Below are positions 45,230 through 55,200 of a stretch of 64,000 nt of DNA, in pieces. This stretch comes from Anthonomus grandis grandis. Its lineage: Eukaryota; Arthropoda; Insecta; Coleoptera; Curculionidae. Every line of letters starts with the position of its first letter. Position 1 is the first letter of the stretch. Under the pieces are notes generated by a model. It did no database searches and was not told the origin of the DNA. It was given only the letters and a program-made list of their open reading frames with translations. A program made the translations under genes and the position numbers. Location of the stretch: contig NC_065564.1 in assembly GCF_022605725.1 (NCBI RefSeq), forward strand, positions 5,558,698-5,622,697, written 5' to 3'.

Positions 45230-46150
45230 AATAAATAAATAAATAAAATTAGGCCTTTATTTTATACTCGGCGAAGGGCAGCGAATGCTGTTAACTTAAC
45301 CGAGTACACATAAAATTACAATATTATTATAACTACTTTAAAAAAAGCAAATAAAACATACAGAAAATATTTAACTAACTTAATAATTAATGTAATAATT
45401 ACTGTATAAAAAAACAAATACTTAAAAAAAAATGACATTCTACAATAATAGCAATATAAATAAACTAAAAGTAGAAGAATTATCCAAAAACAAATAAATT
45501 ATATGATATGATACTTCTATCTACTCCAGTGGCATTACTTTTTATGTTTTTTAATAATGCACTGTCGATATGTCTGATATTTTGAAATTAATTTATTGTC
45601 GTAACAATTATTTGAATAAAAGTTAATTTTATTCGAGTGGTTTTGTAAGTACGTGGCAAAGAAGTTATTGACATCATTGGGAGTTTTTTTGAATGCACTT
45701 TTTTTTTATCCTTGTTAAGGTGACGTTTCTTAAATGTTTGTAAGGCCTCATTTTTAAATTTTCGTTTATTCATGGAGTTTTAGGCTTATGTTTACAAGGG
45801 ACTCTTTAACAGACTAAAATGAAAATTAAATTGTTTAGAATAAATATTTTTTGGTCAACATTAGTTGGATATAATATGCCAGTCAAAGGTCAGTTTTGTT
45901 TAATTAAGATCGCAGTAAATTAATTTTTAATCAGATGTATTGACTTAGGAAATCATGCCAGTTTTTTTTTTTAAGCACATTTAGCCACAAGTTCCTAGCG
46001 GAACAACGGTATTTATGTTTAATGATGGCTCTTATATCACAGTACTGAAGAGTTATTTGCGATAAAAATCGCATCGAATAAGGATACCAATGGGTTTTGA
46101 AGATTAAAAAAATGGTGTGAAAAAATATAATCAAAATCAGAAATTAAGAA
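45230..46150 (-). mobile_element. Decayed LINE, endonuclease-RT linker region
   Basis: The 3' side (45230-45250) has AATAAATAAATAAA and a UTR-like AT-rich stretch. On the minus strand further right I can read NVDQKIFILNNLIFIL (about 45830-45880) and NVNNFFATYLQNHSNKINFY (about 45600-45660), phrases typical of the segment between endonuclease and RT in insect LINEs, and FYKPSKLN further upstream. The RT palm itself is missing, so an internal deletion has occurred. The two ORFs of 61 and 67 codons are in the wrong frame for these motifs over part of their length. Confidence 0.45.
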
Positions 46151-47374
46151 TTTAATTTTGACGGTTTATAGAAAACATAAAAAGCATAGTTTTTATTAAA
46201 TTTTTTTATTATAAATATTGAATATTCGAGCTGTGCATTAACCTCAAAATCGAAACCTACAATTTCCGGAGTAAACCTAGTTTTCACATATGCCGCACTC
46301 TCCTAAATAATCTGCAATTGGGGTGTCTGAATTATCATTTTGATTAAGCCAAGTTTAATTTCCAAAAGTCCAAGATTTAAATTTATTAAAATTAGTAACA
46401 AGAGACCGCACATTTAACCATGCCTAACATTTTGTCTTAGCATGCCAAACATAGTGTAAAATTAATCTAATAGAAGGGAGTAATACGTAATCAATAGTAA
46501 AATTACACAAATATACCCACAAAAAATGCCAATACTACGTCTTCAATTATACATATAATTAAACAGCAATAGAAGATGAAAGTACGTACATGTCTTCTCG
46601 CTCTTCATTGCACCACGAGACCCATGAGAAATTATAAAAAAAATAATACAAGAAAAAATAAGTTAATCAACTCTAAAAAGTTGCCCATAACAAAAAAAAA
46701 TTAATAATTTTCAGTACATTGTCATATAGGTGCTAATTTTTAAATAACTTCCAGATCTTCTTAGATAATGTCACTATAACAAATAACAGACGACCATCTT
46801 TATTCGCCTAGAAAACCAAAATAATTAAAAACGAAGGCCTCAAATTAATTTTCCAGGAATCAGTTACAGAGAGAGAAACAGTTTTCCCGCATGCAATCAA
46901 TGAATTTCCCGTGGGACCTGCATAACATTAAACTTTACATTTAAAACGAATAAAATAAATTCGAGTGCACATGCGGAAACGTAAATTTTATTCGCACACA
47001 GGAGGGGGCGAAAATGATTCCCACCCGCGGTCAAACGTGAACGGGGGAAAAAAATCTACGAAAAGCTCGCGACGGTCAAATTAACACTCGGGGACTTTTT
47101 CCGGGATAAGTAGCGACTCTGGGGGGCCATAAACCTAATCCGGCCTCCATTACTTAAGTCCGGGCCGACCTACATCTTGCCTTTCCAGGTTGCCTGGATC
47201 TCCTAAATCGCCCCCCTTTCCGTCCCTCCTGTTTCATTGCACGGCTTAATTGGGAATGAATGTCTAATCTAGTTTTCCAAGGCGCTGAAACTTACGTGGA
47301 AACTCGGGATATACTCGTGAGCTTCGGCAAATTCGTTTGGGAAAACTGGCAGGGAATTTTTATGATATGCTAGG
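46151..47374. other. AT-rich stretch then GC-richer island
   Basis: Up to about 46850 AT-rich with no motif, possibly more LINE remnant. From 46850 to 47374 it is GC-richer and CpG-containing (47000-47130) with GGCCTCCATTACTTAAG-type unique sequence. No ORF with a domain. Confidence 0.4.
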
Positions 47375-49395
47375 AAAAGCTTCAATTTTGAACCGTCCTG
47401 GTTTCTGGAAGAACTGCCTGAAGGAACATAAAAAAGGGAGTCAAGGATCTCTGGAATGGGACCAAATCTATTGTGGTCGGTAATTTGGCAGCCATTTTTG
47501 CCTTCGTCCAGGCATTGATTTTAGGTGGGATGAGGAAGAACTGCCTTAAAGTACGTGGCAAAAATGACTTCAAATGCCTACAAAAAAATAATTTTATTTA
47601 AATTACCTGGGATAAGGGAGAAATGGGCGAAAGAGATTAAAAAACTTAAAATTCGTGGAAAAAATAAGGAAATTGCCTGGAAAAAATCTATTTTGTATTC
47701 ACTACCTTTTATTACAGAAAAATTGCTTGAAATGCCTGGAAAAAAAACAGAAAATACGCCAATTGCCTGCAAAAATGCTATTTTATATTTACTTCCTGGG
47801 ATAAAGAAAAAACATCTTAAAATGCCTGGAAAAAATACGGAAATTACCTTAATTGCCTGGAATTTTTTTTTCATATTTACTTCCTGGGACTAAAGAAAAA
47901 TTGCATCAAATGCGTAGAAAAAATAGGGAGGATTACCTTAATTGCCTAGTTTTTTGTGTCACATTTAATTCCTGGAAGAAAGAAAAAGTTGCATGAAATG
48001 CCTGGAAAAAATGCGGAAATTACACCCAATTGCCTGGAAAAATGCTAATTTATATTTACTTCCTGGGTTAAAGAAAAAATTACTTAAAATGCATGGAAAA
48101 ATACGGAAGTTACTCCAATTGCCTGGAGCAATATTAATACTAGCTTCGAATGCATGGAAGAAATTAATTTCTACATTAACTCCGAAAAACAGAAGGAAAA
48201 ATGGGTTGAAATGCCTGGGAAAAATTTAAATGGGTCTTCAAATGGCCGGGAAAATTAATAAATTGCCTGCGAAAAAATTTAGAAAAGCCTCAAATGCCTA
48301 GAAAAAATTAAAAAATGGCTCCGAATAAATGAAAAGAATTTAAAACTGGCTTCGAATGCTTGAAAGAAGTGCATTTCTACATTAACTCTGAGGAACGAGG
48401 GAAAAAATGGGTTGCAATGATTGGGAAAAATTATAAAAAGGCTTCAAATAATTGAAAAAAATTATGAAAGCCTTTAAATGCCTGAAAAAAAATTAGAAAA
48501 GCTTTCAATCTCTGGAAAAAATTAAAAAATGGCTCCGAACACCTAGATTTAAAAAAAAAGCTTCAGGCGCTTAGAAAAAAAGCTTCAAATGCCTGGAAAA
48601 ACATTATGAAATATCTTGAAATGCCTGGGAAAAATTTAAAAAAGGCTTTAAATTCCTCGAAAAATTAAAAAATTGCTGCAAATTCCTGAAAGAAATTTTT
48701 TAAAAAGGCTTCAAATGCCTCGAAAAATAAAAAAAATTGCTGCGAATTTCTGAAAGAAATTTTAAAAAGGCTTCAAATGCCTCGAAAAATTTAAAAATAG
48801 CTACGAATTCCTGAAAGAAATTTTAAAAAGGCTTCAAATGCCTCGAAAAATTAAAAAAATTGCTTCGAATTCCTGAAAGGAATTTAAAAAAGGCTCCGGA
48901 TGCCTGGAAAGAATTTAAAAATGGTTCCTAATTCCTGTAATTTTTTTTTAAAGCTTCAAATGCAGGAAACATTTAAAAATGGCTTTAAATGCCTGGAAGA
49001 AATTAATTTTTATTGCAACTCCGTGGAACAAGGGAAGGTGAATGAGAAAATGGGTTGCTTGAAAAAGCCTTGAAATACCTGAAGAATTTTAAGAAAAGGC
49101 TTCAAATGCCTGGGAAAAATTAAAAAATGACTGCAAAAGCCTGTAAGAAATTAATGTTTAACTCCGTGGAATAAGGGAAAAATTGGGTGACCATGCTTGG
49201 GAAAAATTAAATAATGACTCCAAATACTTGGAAAATAACTTAGAATCCAACACAAAAAATACAAACGTTGCTCAAAATTTAGGTAAAAAAACTTAATTTA
49301 AACTACATCAAAGAAATGAAGAAATGGCTTCAAATGTCTGAAAAAAATACAAAAATGGCTATAAATGCCTGGAAAAAAACCAGCCAATGACAACC
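47375..49395 (+). repeat. GCCTGGAA minisatellite block
   Basis: ~29-31 bp monomers AAATGCCTGGAAAAAATT and GCTCCGAATGCCTGGAAG are clear throughout. A subarray at 48640-48900 repeats 'aggcttcaaatgcctcg' and 'attcctgaaagaaatttt' about every 59 bp. Its right end (49160-49395) matches the unit of the 42.7-44.0 kb block and shares its flank. ORFs on either strand are repeat readings. Confidence 0.88.
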
Positions 49396-50595
49396 ATTAT
49401 CCAACCACCATCCCTCTTATAAGTGCTCTCTTTCTCTATCTTGTATAAGACTAATTTATTCTTTTTTTTTATTCCTTTTTTCTCTTTCACGGTGCCCAAC
49501 ATTCAATTCCCTCAATTTTTTTTCTGCCACGTCATTATCTCCCTGTCTCTCTCTCTCTCTCCCGCTCCCCCGGTTTTTATCAAATAATTTTTTTCCAAAG
49601 GTTTCCGTTAACGTTAAACCTTTTTCCCAGCAAAACACACTCACACACACATACACACAAGCACGTGCACAAAAGGGGACAAAAAAATTAAATTTATTAC
49701 GCGGACCGTACGGCTAATTCGCGTTTTATAAAGTTCGCAACGCGCGCGACATTTAATTTTCGGCGACAAAACCCGCATTTTAACCGACTCCTAAACGGCC
49801 GAAAATAAAAGTAATTTAATTACGTAAGCCCCGGTATGTGACAACGAGTCATATTTTCCACACCACCCCCTGTAATTAACCGCCCCCAAAAAAGTCGTTT
49901 TTCTTGTAGCGTGCGGAGAGTGCCCACTTGCCGCACTCCCCGAAGATTATACAGTAAAGATTTGCATGCGGTCCGGGTTCGAATCCGCTCAGTGTCACAC
50001 ATTTTTTTTTCTATCCGAATTTTGACAATTTTAATATTTTTTCCCGGGGTTTGTGTGTGGAGGGAGGGAGGAAGTGTGCCTGATTTAACCCGTCTGTGGC
50101 CAAATTACTGAAAAACTAATAAAGGACGAACCCCTTTGGGGCCTGTGTGAAAGTGTGATTATTTCAACGGAGCCCTAATCTTTTATGAAGTGCCTTGCGC
50201 AACATCCAGTTATGAGGTCCCGCCGCGCCCCTTAATCCCCACTTTCCAATTGTTTTGTTTATAAAATGCCGCTTAGGGGCCGTTTATGCCCTTAAATTGG
50301 GCGGGGAGGTTTTCGGCTGTTTATGGATTTAGCATACTTAGTGTGAACAATTTCAAAATAACCGCCTGTACTTATACTGTTTTTTTAAGAAACTTTATCA
50401 TTTATGTAGGAAGCATAGAGGGGGATAATGGTGTAAAAAAACAAACGAAAACTGTGAAAAGAGAAAAGTCAAACAATTCCAACCATTTGGAGACACTCTT
50501 GTCTTTTTTTCTTCTCATCCCATGAAGTGAAAATGGAATAGTGTTTTCCTGGCCTTTGGGTCATTTTCGTATTTTCTCCTTTTCTTCTTCCTTCC
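49396..50595. other. GC-richer island, no protein gene recognised
   Basis: After a ~60-bp segment shared with 44.1 kb (CTTTCTCTATCTTGTATAAG) and a (CT)n microsatellite (about 49548-49561), CpG-rich unique DNA follows (49700-49830; 50215-50310). It includes the tRNA B-box-like GGTTCGAATCC at 49976-49986 followed by a T-run. Short ORFs lack domains. Confidence 0.45.
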
Positions 50596-50939
50596 TATTT
50601 TTTTTCACATTTCAAGATAGTTTTTGTATTTTTTCACCTACAGGGGGAGTCCAAATTAGCCCAAACTTTTTTTTTCAAATGGAAAGCCACTTTTTTTAAA
50701 CTCTCATTAAAAAGAGCCCTTTTTCCTGATTAAATTGCCCTATTTACTTTTGTGATTATCTAAAGGAGAAATACGAAAAAAAAATAAAAACCATTAAAGT
50801 CTCGAAATATTTTGTGTTGGTAAATTTTTGGCGTGATTGTTTATTTTATTGGTATCGAGACATTTCCTGACATTGTTGTAGTGTCACTGTTAAAGTGAAT
50901 TTCAACCAGTTGTTAAATAAGTTAACTTATATTGAAAAA

Positions 50940-51586
50940 ATGCCTTATTTATCCGAATCCCACAAGATTGAAATCTTAATGATGATTGGTTATGGGGACA
51001 GAAGTCGTACTCAGCTAGAGGTTGTCCACTTATTCAGGCAGAAATATCCAGATTTGCCACCTATTAACCGAGGTACGGTTAGTAAAATCGAAAGCAGATT
51101 TCGAGAAGTTGGACATGTGAGGGATGTTTCAAGACAAAAGTCTTCTAAAATCGATGAAAACACCCAATTAAATGTATTGTTAGCGATGGAAGAAAATCCG
51201 ATAACTGCAGCCAGAAGAGTAGCTCGCGAAAACTCTATTTATCATAAATATGTGCTAAAAATTTTAAAAAGTGCAAACAAACGACCTTATAAAACGCGTT
51301 CAAGAGTTATTGGAAGACGATCCAGATCGCAGAGTTCAGTTCTGTGAATTAATGATGAACGCCATTGACGAAAATCGCATATCTTCGGAGTGGATTCTTT
51401 TTTCTGATGAGGCTACATTCACCCTAAATGGCCATGTTAATAAGCAGAACTGTCGCTACTGGTGTTTGGGGTGGCATAATTGGCAGGCAAGTTATAGGGC
51501 CCATATTCTTCAATGATACTTTAACTGGGGAAAGATATCTAGAATTTCTTGAACATGAACTAGTTCCAGTCTTACGTGCCTTATAT
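50940..51586 (+). pseudogene. Mariner DD41D transposase, N-terminal part, copy 2
   Basis: ATG at 50940 (MPYLSESHKIEILMMIGYGD). The N-terminal DNA-binding half is open to KSANKRPYKTR, where a 5-nt deletion relative to copy 1 (near 51292) shifts the frame. The second reading frame continues VQELLEDDPDRRVQFCEL and the first catalytic Asp in FSDEATF. A ~40-bp deletion after NKQNCRYW joins to the GIIGRQVIGPIF segment. Sequence stops in VPVLRALY at the LINE. The breaks are at different places from copy 1, so both copies were once longer and decayed independently. Confidence 0.88.
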
Positions 51587-53180
51587 AATAATAATAATAA
51601 TAATAATAAATGTATTTTATTCAAAATTTACAGATATAGTTGACATTAATAACATTCTATAATTAAGTCGAGAAGCAGGGCGCAGTCTAGCTAAGACAGC
51701 TACTCTACTGAACCCTACTCAACGGTCATAAACTTAAGCTACAATATAAAGAATAACTCTATTAAATTCATTAAATACCCAAATAAAGAACAATATATAT
51801 ATAATTTAAATGAATAATAAATAGCTAAATATAAAAAATTGACAAAAATAAAATAAATAATTAAAGGCCTAAATTACGGGTTGAAGGTTAAATGTAAAAG
51901 ATATTTCTTAAACTTTGATTTAAATGACTTCTGATCTAAAGTTGACAATTCAGTTGGTAGGTCATTGTAGAGTTTAATGGCATTGTACGTAAAAGAACGT
52001 TGAAACATTGCAGTCGAATGACGAGGAAGTGTCATCCTCTCCGGAAATCGGATCACTCTTGTGTGAGCGTTTAAACGAGGAACAAATTTATTCCGTAAAG
52101 TGGAGGGAAGGGAGGGGTTTAATAAAACTTTAAATAAAAAATTACCTAAGCGTAACTTTCTGCGCCTGTCCATCCTCAACCAGTTAAGCTCTTTAAATGT
52201 GTGTGAAATGTGATCGTATTTTCGTAATCCAAATATTAGCCGTGAGCAAGCATTTTGAACTTTCTGAATACGATTTTTATCTGCAATGTCTAAGCAAGGA
52301 CCATAAATAAAATCACAGTAGTTGAAGTTGGACAGGACCAGAGACTCACAAAGCATCTTTCTCAAATGAAAGCTAAGAACCTGACGACTATTATATAAAA
52401 TTTTCAATGATAAAAATAACTTCTGAATTAACAATTTAACATATTCACGAAACCTCAACTCAGTATCCAGGACAATGCCTAAATTTTTCGCACGATCCAT
52501 CTTGGGAAGAGGAACATCATTTAATAAGATATTTAAATTATTTTTAAGAAAATCTTTATTAGGTCCAAAAATTATAACATTTGATTTAAGAGGGTTAAGT
52601 TTTAGATTGTGGCAAGAAGAAAGCTGGTTAAGTAAATTCAAGTCATGGTTTATTAAAGAAGATGCATGCAAATAATCCTGATGATTGAAGTGAAGATAAA
52701 CCTGGGTATCATCGGCAAAAGCTCTCAGTTTACAGTACTTTAATGATTTAAGTATATCTGAGGTGTAGATTATAAATAATAATGGTCCTAGGATTGAGGT
52801 ATGCCTGATAAAATTCTAGCTTCTTCGGAAAAAGAATTATTTGAAAATATTTTTTGAAATCTGTTATGAAGATATGATTTAATCAACATTACCGAACCAT
52901 CCAGAAGTCCATAAAATTTCAGTTTCGCCAATAAAAGTTCGTGATTGATCGTGTCAAATGCTTTCGAAAAGTCTAACAGAAGCAAAGCAGTAGACAACTT
53001 TTTATCTATTGACGTTATTATGTCATCAGTAACTCCAATTAGGGCAACATCAGTACTCAAATCCTTTCTAAAGCCACACTGAGTCTCCAAGATAATTTAA
53101 TTCACACCGCAGTACTCAATCAACTGATTATACAGAACCCTTTCGAAAACCTTTGACAAAGCCGGTAATATACTAATTAA
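51587..53180 (-). mobile_element. 5'-truncated LINE inserted in mariner
   Basis: The 3' tail is (ATT)n at 51587-51609 on the minus strand, after a 3' UTR containing AATAAA. The 5' end (53180) lies within the RT domain. The insertion removed ~110 bp of the mariner (from ALY to RWIG), so there is no target duplication. A short match to mariner sequence (AACAGATGG) is present at the 5' junction, suggesting microhomology joining. Confidence 0.88.
51874..53180 (-). pseudogene. LINE ORF2 reverse transcriptase and C-terminus
   Basis: From the right: ISILPALSKVFERVLYNQLI (the 'RPISILP' block), an early stop, then TQCGFRKDLSTDVAL, LLLLDFSKAFDTINHELLLA (motif A) and SGIPQ. About 7 nt are lost there, followed by SILGPLLFIIYTSDILKSL (motif B) and RAFADDTQVYLHFNHQDY (motif C). 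The long C-terminal ORF (265 codons, 51874-52671) contains PLKSNVIIFG, KNLGIVLDTELRF, QKVQNACSRLIFGL and PRHSTAMFQRSFTYNAIKLY. This is the best preserved LINE in the window, with only two evident lesions. No endonuclease part is present. Confidence 0.9.
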
Positions 53181-53445
53181 CAGATGGATTGGTAGAAGGG
53201 GTGCAATCGAGTGGCCGGCACGTTCTCCCGATCTCACCCCACTTGATTTTTTTCTGTGGGGACATTTGAAAAGTCAAATTTATATGAGCAAACCAGGAAA
53301 CCTAGACGAACTCAAAGAACGTATTAGGCAAGATATCCGACAAATATCTCCAGAAGTGTTGGAAAATGTCAGAAACGAATTTTATTATCGTCTTGGGCTT
53401 TGCCAACAAGTAAATGGTGCTCATTTTGAGCATCTTATACATTAA
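53181..53445 (+). pseudogene. Mariner DD41D transposase, C-terminal part, copy 2
   Basis: Continues the mariner after the LINE: RWIGRRGAIEWPARSPDLT, PLDFFLWGHLKSQIY and on to HFEHLIH-stop (53443-53445). The third catalytic Asp is in TPLDFF (53245-53247). From the QQD of copy 1 to this Asp there are 41 residues, which defines the DD41D spacing. The second Asp is missing in this copy. The stop is followed by the 3' TIR. Confidence 0.9.
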
Positions 53446-53776
53446 ACGCAACTTTTAATAATTTCATGTTTTTTTTTTCGTATTTCTCCTTTAGATAATC
53501 ACAAAAGTAAATAGAGCAAATTAATCAGGAAAAAGAGCTCTTTTCAATGAGAGTTTAAAAAAAGTGGTCTTCCATTTAAAAAAAAAAGTTGGGGTTAGTT
53601 TGGATCCCCCCTGTGGGTGAAAAAATACAAAAACTATCTTGAAATGTGAAAAAAAATAAACAAAAATCGACGGGTCTCAGGAATTTTGCGAGATAAAAAT
53701 TGATTAGTTTTAGCTGAATTTATTCCAGTTAAAGTCACCACACTGTATGTAGATTTAAACTCGATTACTACAGCTC

Positions 53777-54225
53777 AAATATTTGATGAAATTCATCTGA
53801 AAAATCAACGTTTTTCGTCCATTCTATCCAATCTAATAACGCTGTTTTTATACTAAATATTTATATATGAAATTATATCAAATTTAAATAAACAATGCTA
53901 ATATATTAAATATTGCATATATATTTTCTGCAAAAACATTGTTTTTCAATAACACAACCCTTAGCCCCCCACCCACCCCAAAAATTTGCTCAGTAAGAAA
54001 TACTTTTGAAAAATCACTGTTTTTCATCCATAATATCCAATCTAGTAGCACTATTTTTGTGTTATTAGATTAACGACGAAACCAGCTGTTATTCATACGT
54101 ACTATTTTGGAAAACAATGCTTTTTGAAAACAATTTCTTACTGGTAAGTTGTGTAGGGTGGGTGGGGGTGTAAAGGTAGGGTTAATGAAAAACGTTTTTT
54201 TTGCAGAAAATAATTGCCTGAGAAA
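53777..54225 (-). repeat. ~212-bp satellite, copy 4, inverted arrangement
   Basis: Begins with AAATATTTGATGAAATTC, the same head/monomer junction as at 20900, followed by one and a half reverse-oriented monomers with CCCCCCACCCACCCC. From about 54110 the orientation flips to forward (TTCTTACTGGTAAGTTG; GGGTGGGTGGGGG near 54158). So it is head-to-head. It directly follows the mariner end. The right end is lost near 54225 in a minisatellite remnant. Confidence 0.75.
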
Positions 54226-55200
54226 AATGATATTTAAGAAAACTAAAAAAATTATAGTTTTTGCATCTACACTTTTCTTACATAACCTTAAGGTTTTCGA
54301 GTAAAACGCGCAAAAACCCTATTTTATTTCCCGAATAATGAACGTAACACTTTTCCCTATTTTATATTTTATTATGTGCCGTTTGACCTGTATACTGAAT
54401 AAAATTATTTAAATTTGAATTTGTGTGAATTTATTTAAGGGTCTCCAAGGGCAGACAAATTTTCCTTTCCGGTGGACAATATTTACATTTCCCGTTATCC
54501 CGGATGTATTTAAATCAGCATTAAACCCTCGGGAAAACCTAAAATTCTAGAAAACGAATCGGCGATAAGCTCCCGACTCTTATGGCCCAATTTAAATTAT
54601 AAAAAATGAGGGCAGGGGGGTTAATTAAAACATACAATTCCGCGTAAAGCATCATCATCCCTTAATTTATTTTAAAATCGAATCGGCAACATTTAAATAA
54701 ATAACGGCGGCGCGTTTGTTTACCAGCAAACAACCCCCCCCGGCGGGCCATTATTTATACTGAAATTGTTTTAATATTTGTTCAGTTGGATAAAAGGGGC
54801 AAAACACCCGTTCTCCCACCTCCCACGCCGCCCCTCTGCCCACCCGAGAACAGATTTACGACTGATAAAATTCCTCCCCAAAGACCGGAAACGAATTTAT
54901 CCCCAGAAAATCTATGATTTAAAACCGGTTTAATATCGGGAAATTCACGACCCTTAGGGCCCTCCAGGGGGAAAAAGGGGGTTTAACTTATACAGGTTTT
55001 TCTTATGTGGCGGTCGGGAAATTTGGCAACAAGCGCGAACCAGTTTGGCAGCTGACTCCGAAAGGGGGGGATGGGTGTCCAAAGGGGGTTGATTTATCGC
55101 GAAACAAAGTGCGAATCGTATATGGAAATTTCTTTCCGGTTCTCTTGTTGGCAACGTTGGCGTTTTTCTTTTTTTTTTTTCGAATTACGTCGCTTTATCT
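54226..55200. other. GC-richer island with inverted forkhead-like sites
   Basis: CpG-containing unique sequence (54470-55090). TTGTTTACCAGCAAACAA at 54716-54733 has inverted TTGTTT/AAACAA arms matching forkhead consensus TGTTTAC-like sites. C-runs lie near 54735 and 54810. Overlapping ORFs on both strands near 55000 lack domains. No gene recognised. Confidence 0.45.

Larger units (their letters stand above)
50596..53745 (+). mobile_element. Tc1/mariner element, DD41D type, copy 2, split by LINE
   Basis: Same family as 7991-9400. The left TIR is truncated: only its inner part (from TTTTTTTCACATTTCAAGAT) remains, at 50596. The right TIR is complete and ends CACCACACTG at 53745, followed by TA. 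A LINE occupies 51587-53180 and replaced about 110 bp of transposase sequence. Without the insertion the element would be about 1.5 kb. Confidence 0.88.

Noticed and set aside
47555..47893. ORFs of 112 (+) and 98 (-) codons on opposite strands
   Set aside because: They are antiparallel readings of the same GCCTGGAA monomers; coding on both strands over the same repeat is not credible.
49905..50001. Functional tRNA gene
   Set aside because: The B-box is exact but the T-stem has only two of five pairs and no 5' acceptor strand complements the 3' side.
49820..50111. Overlapping ORFs of 60 (-) and 66 (+) codons
   Set aside because: Both cover the same GC-richer island around the B-box-like sequence, without domains; the overlap suggests chance.
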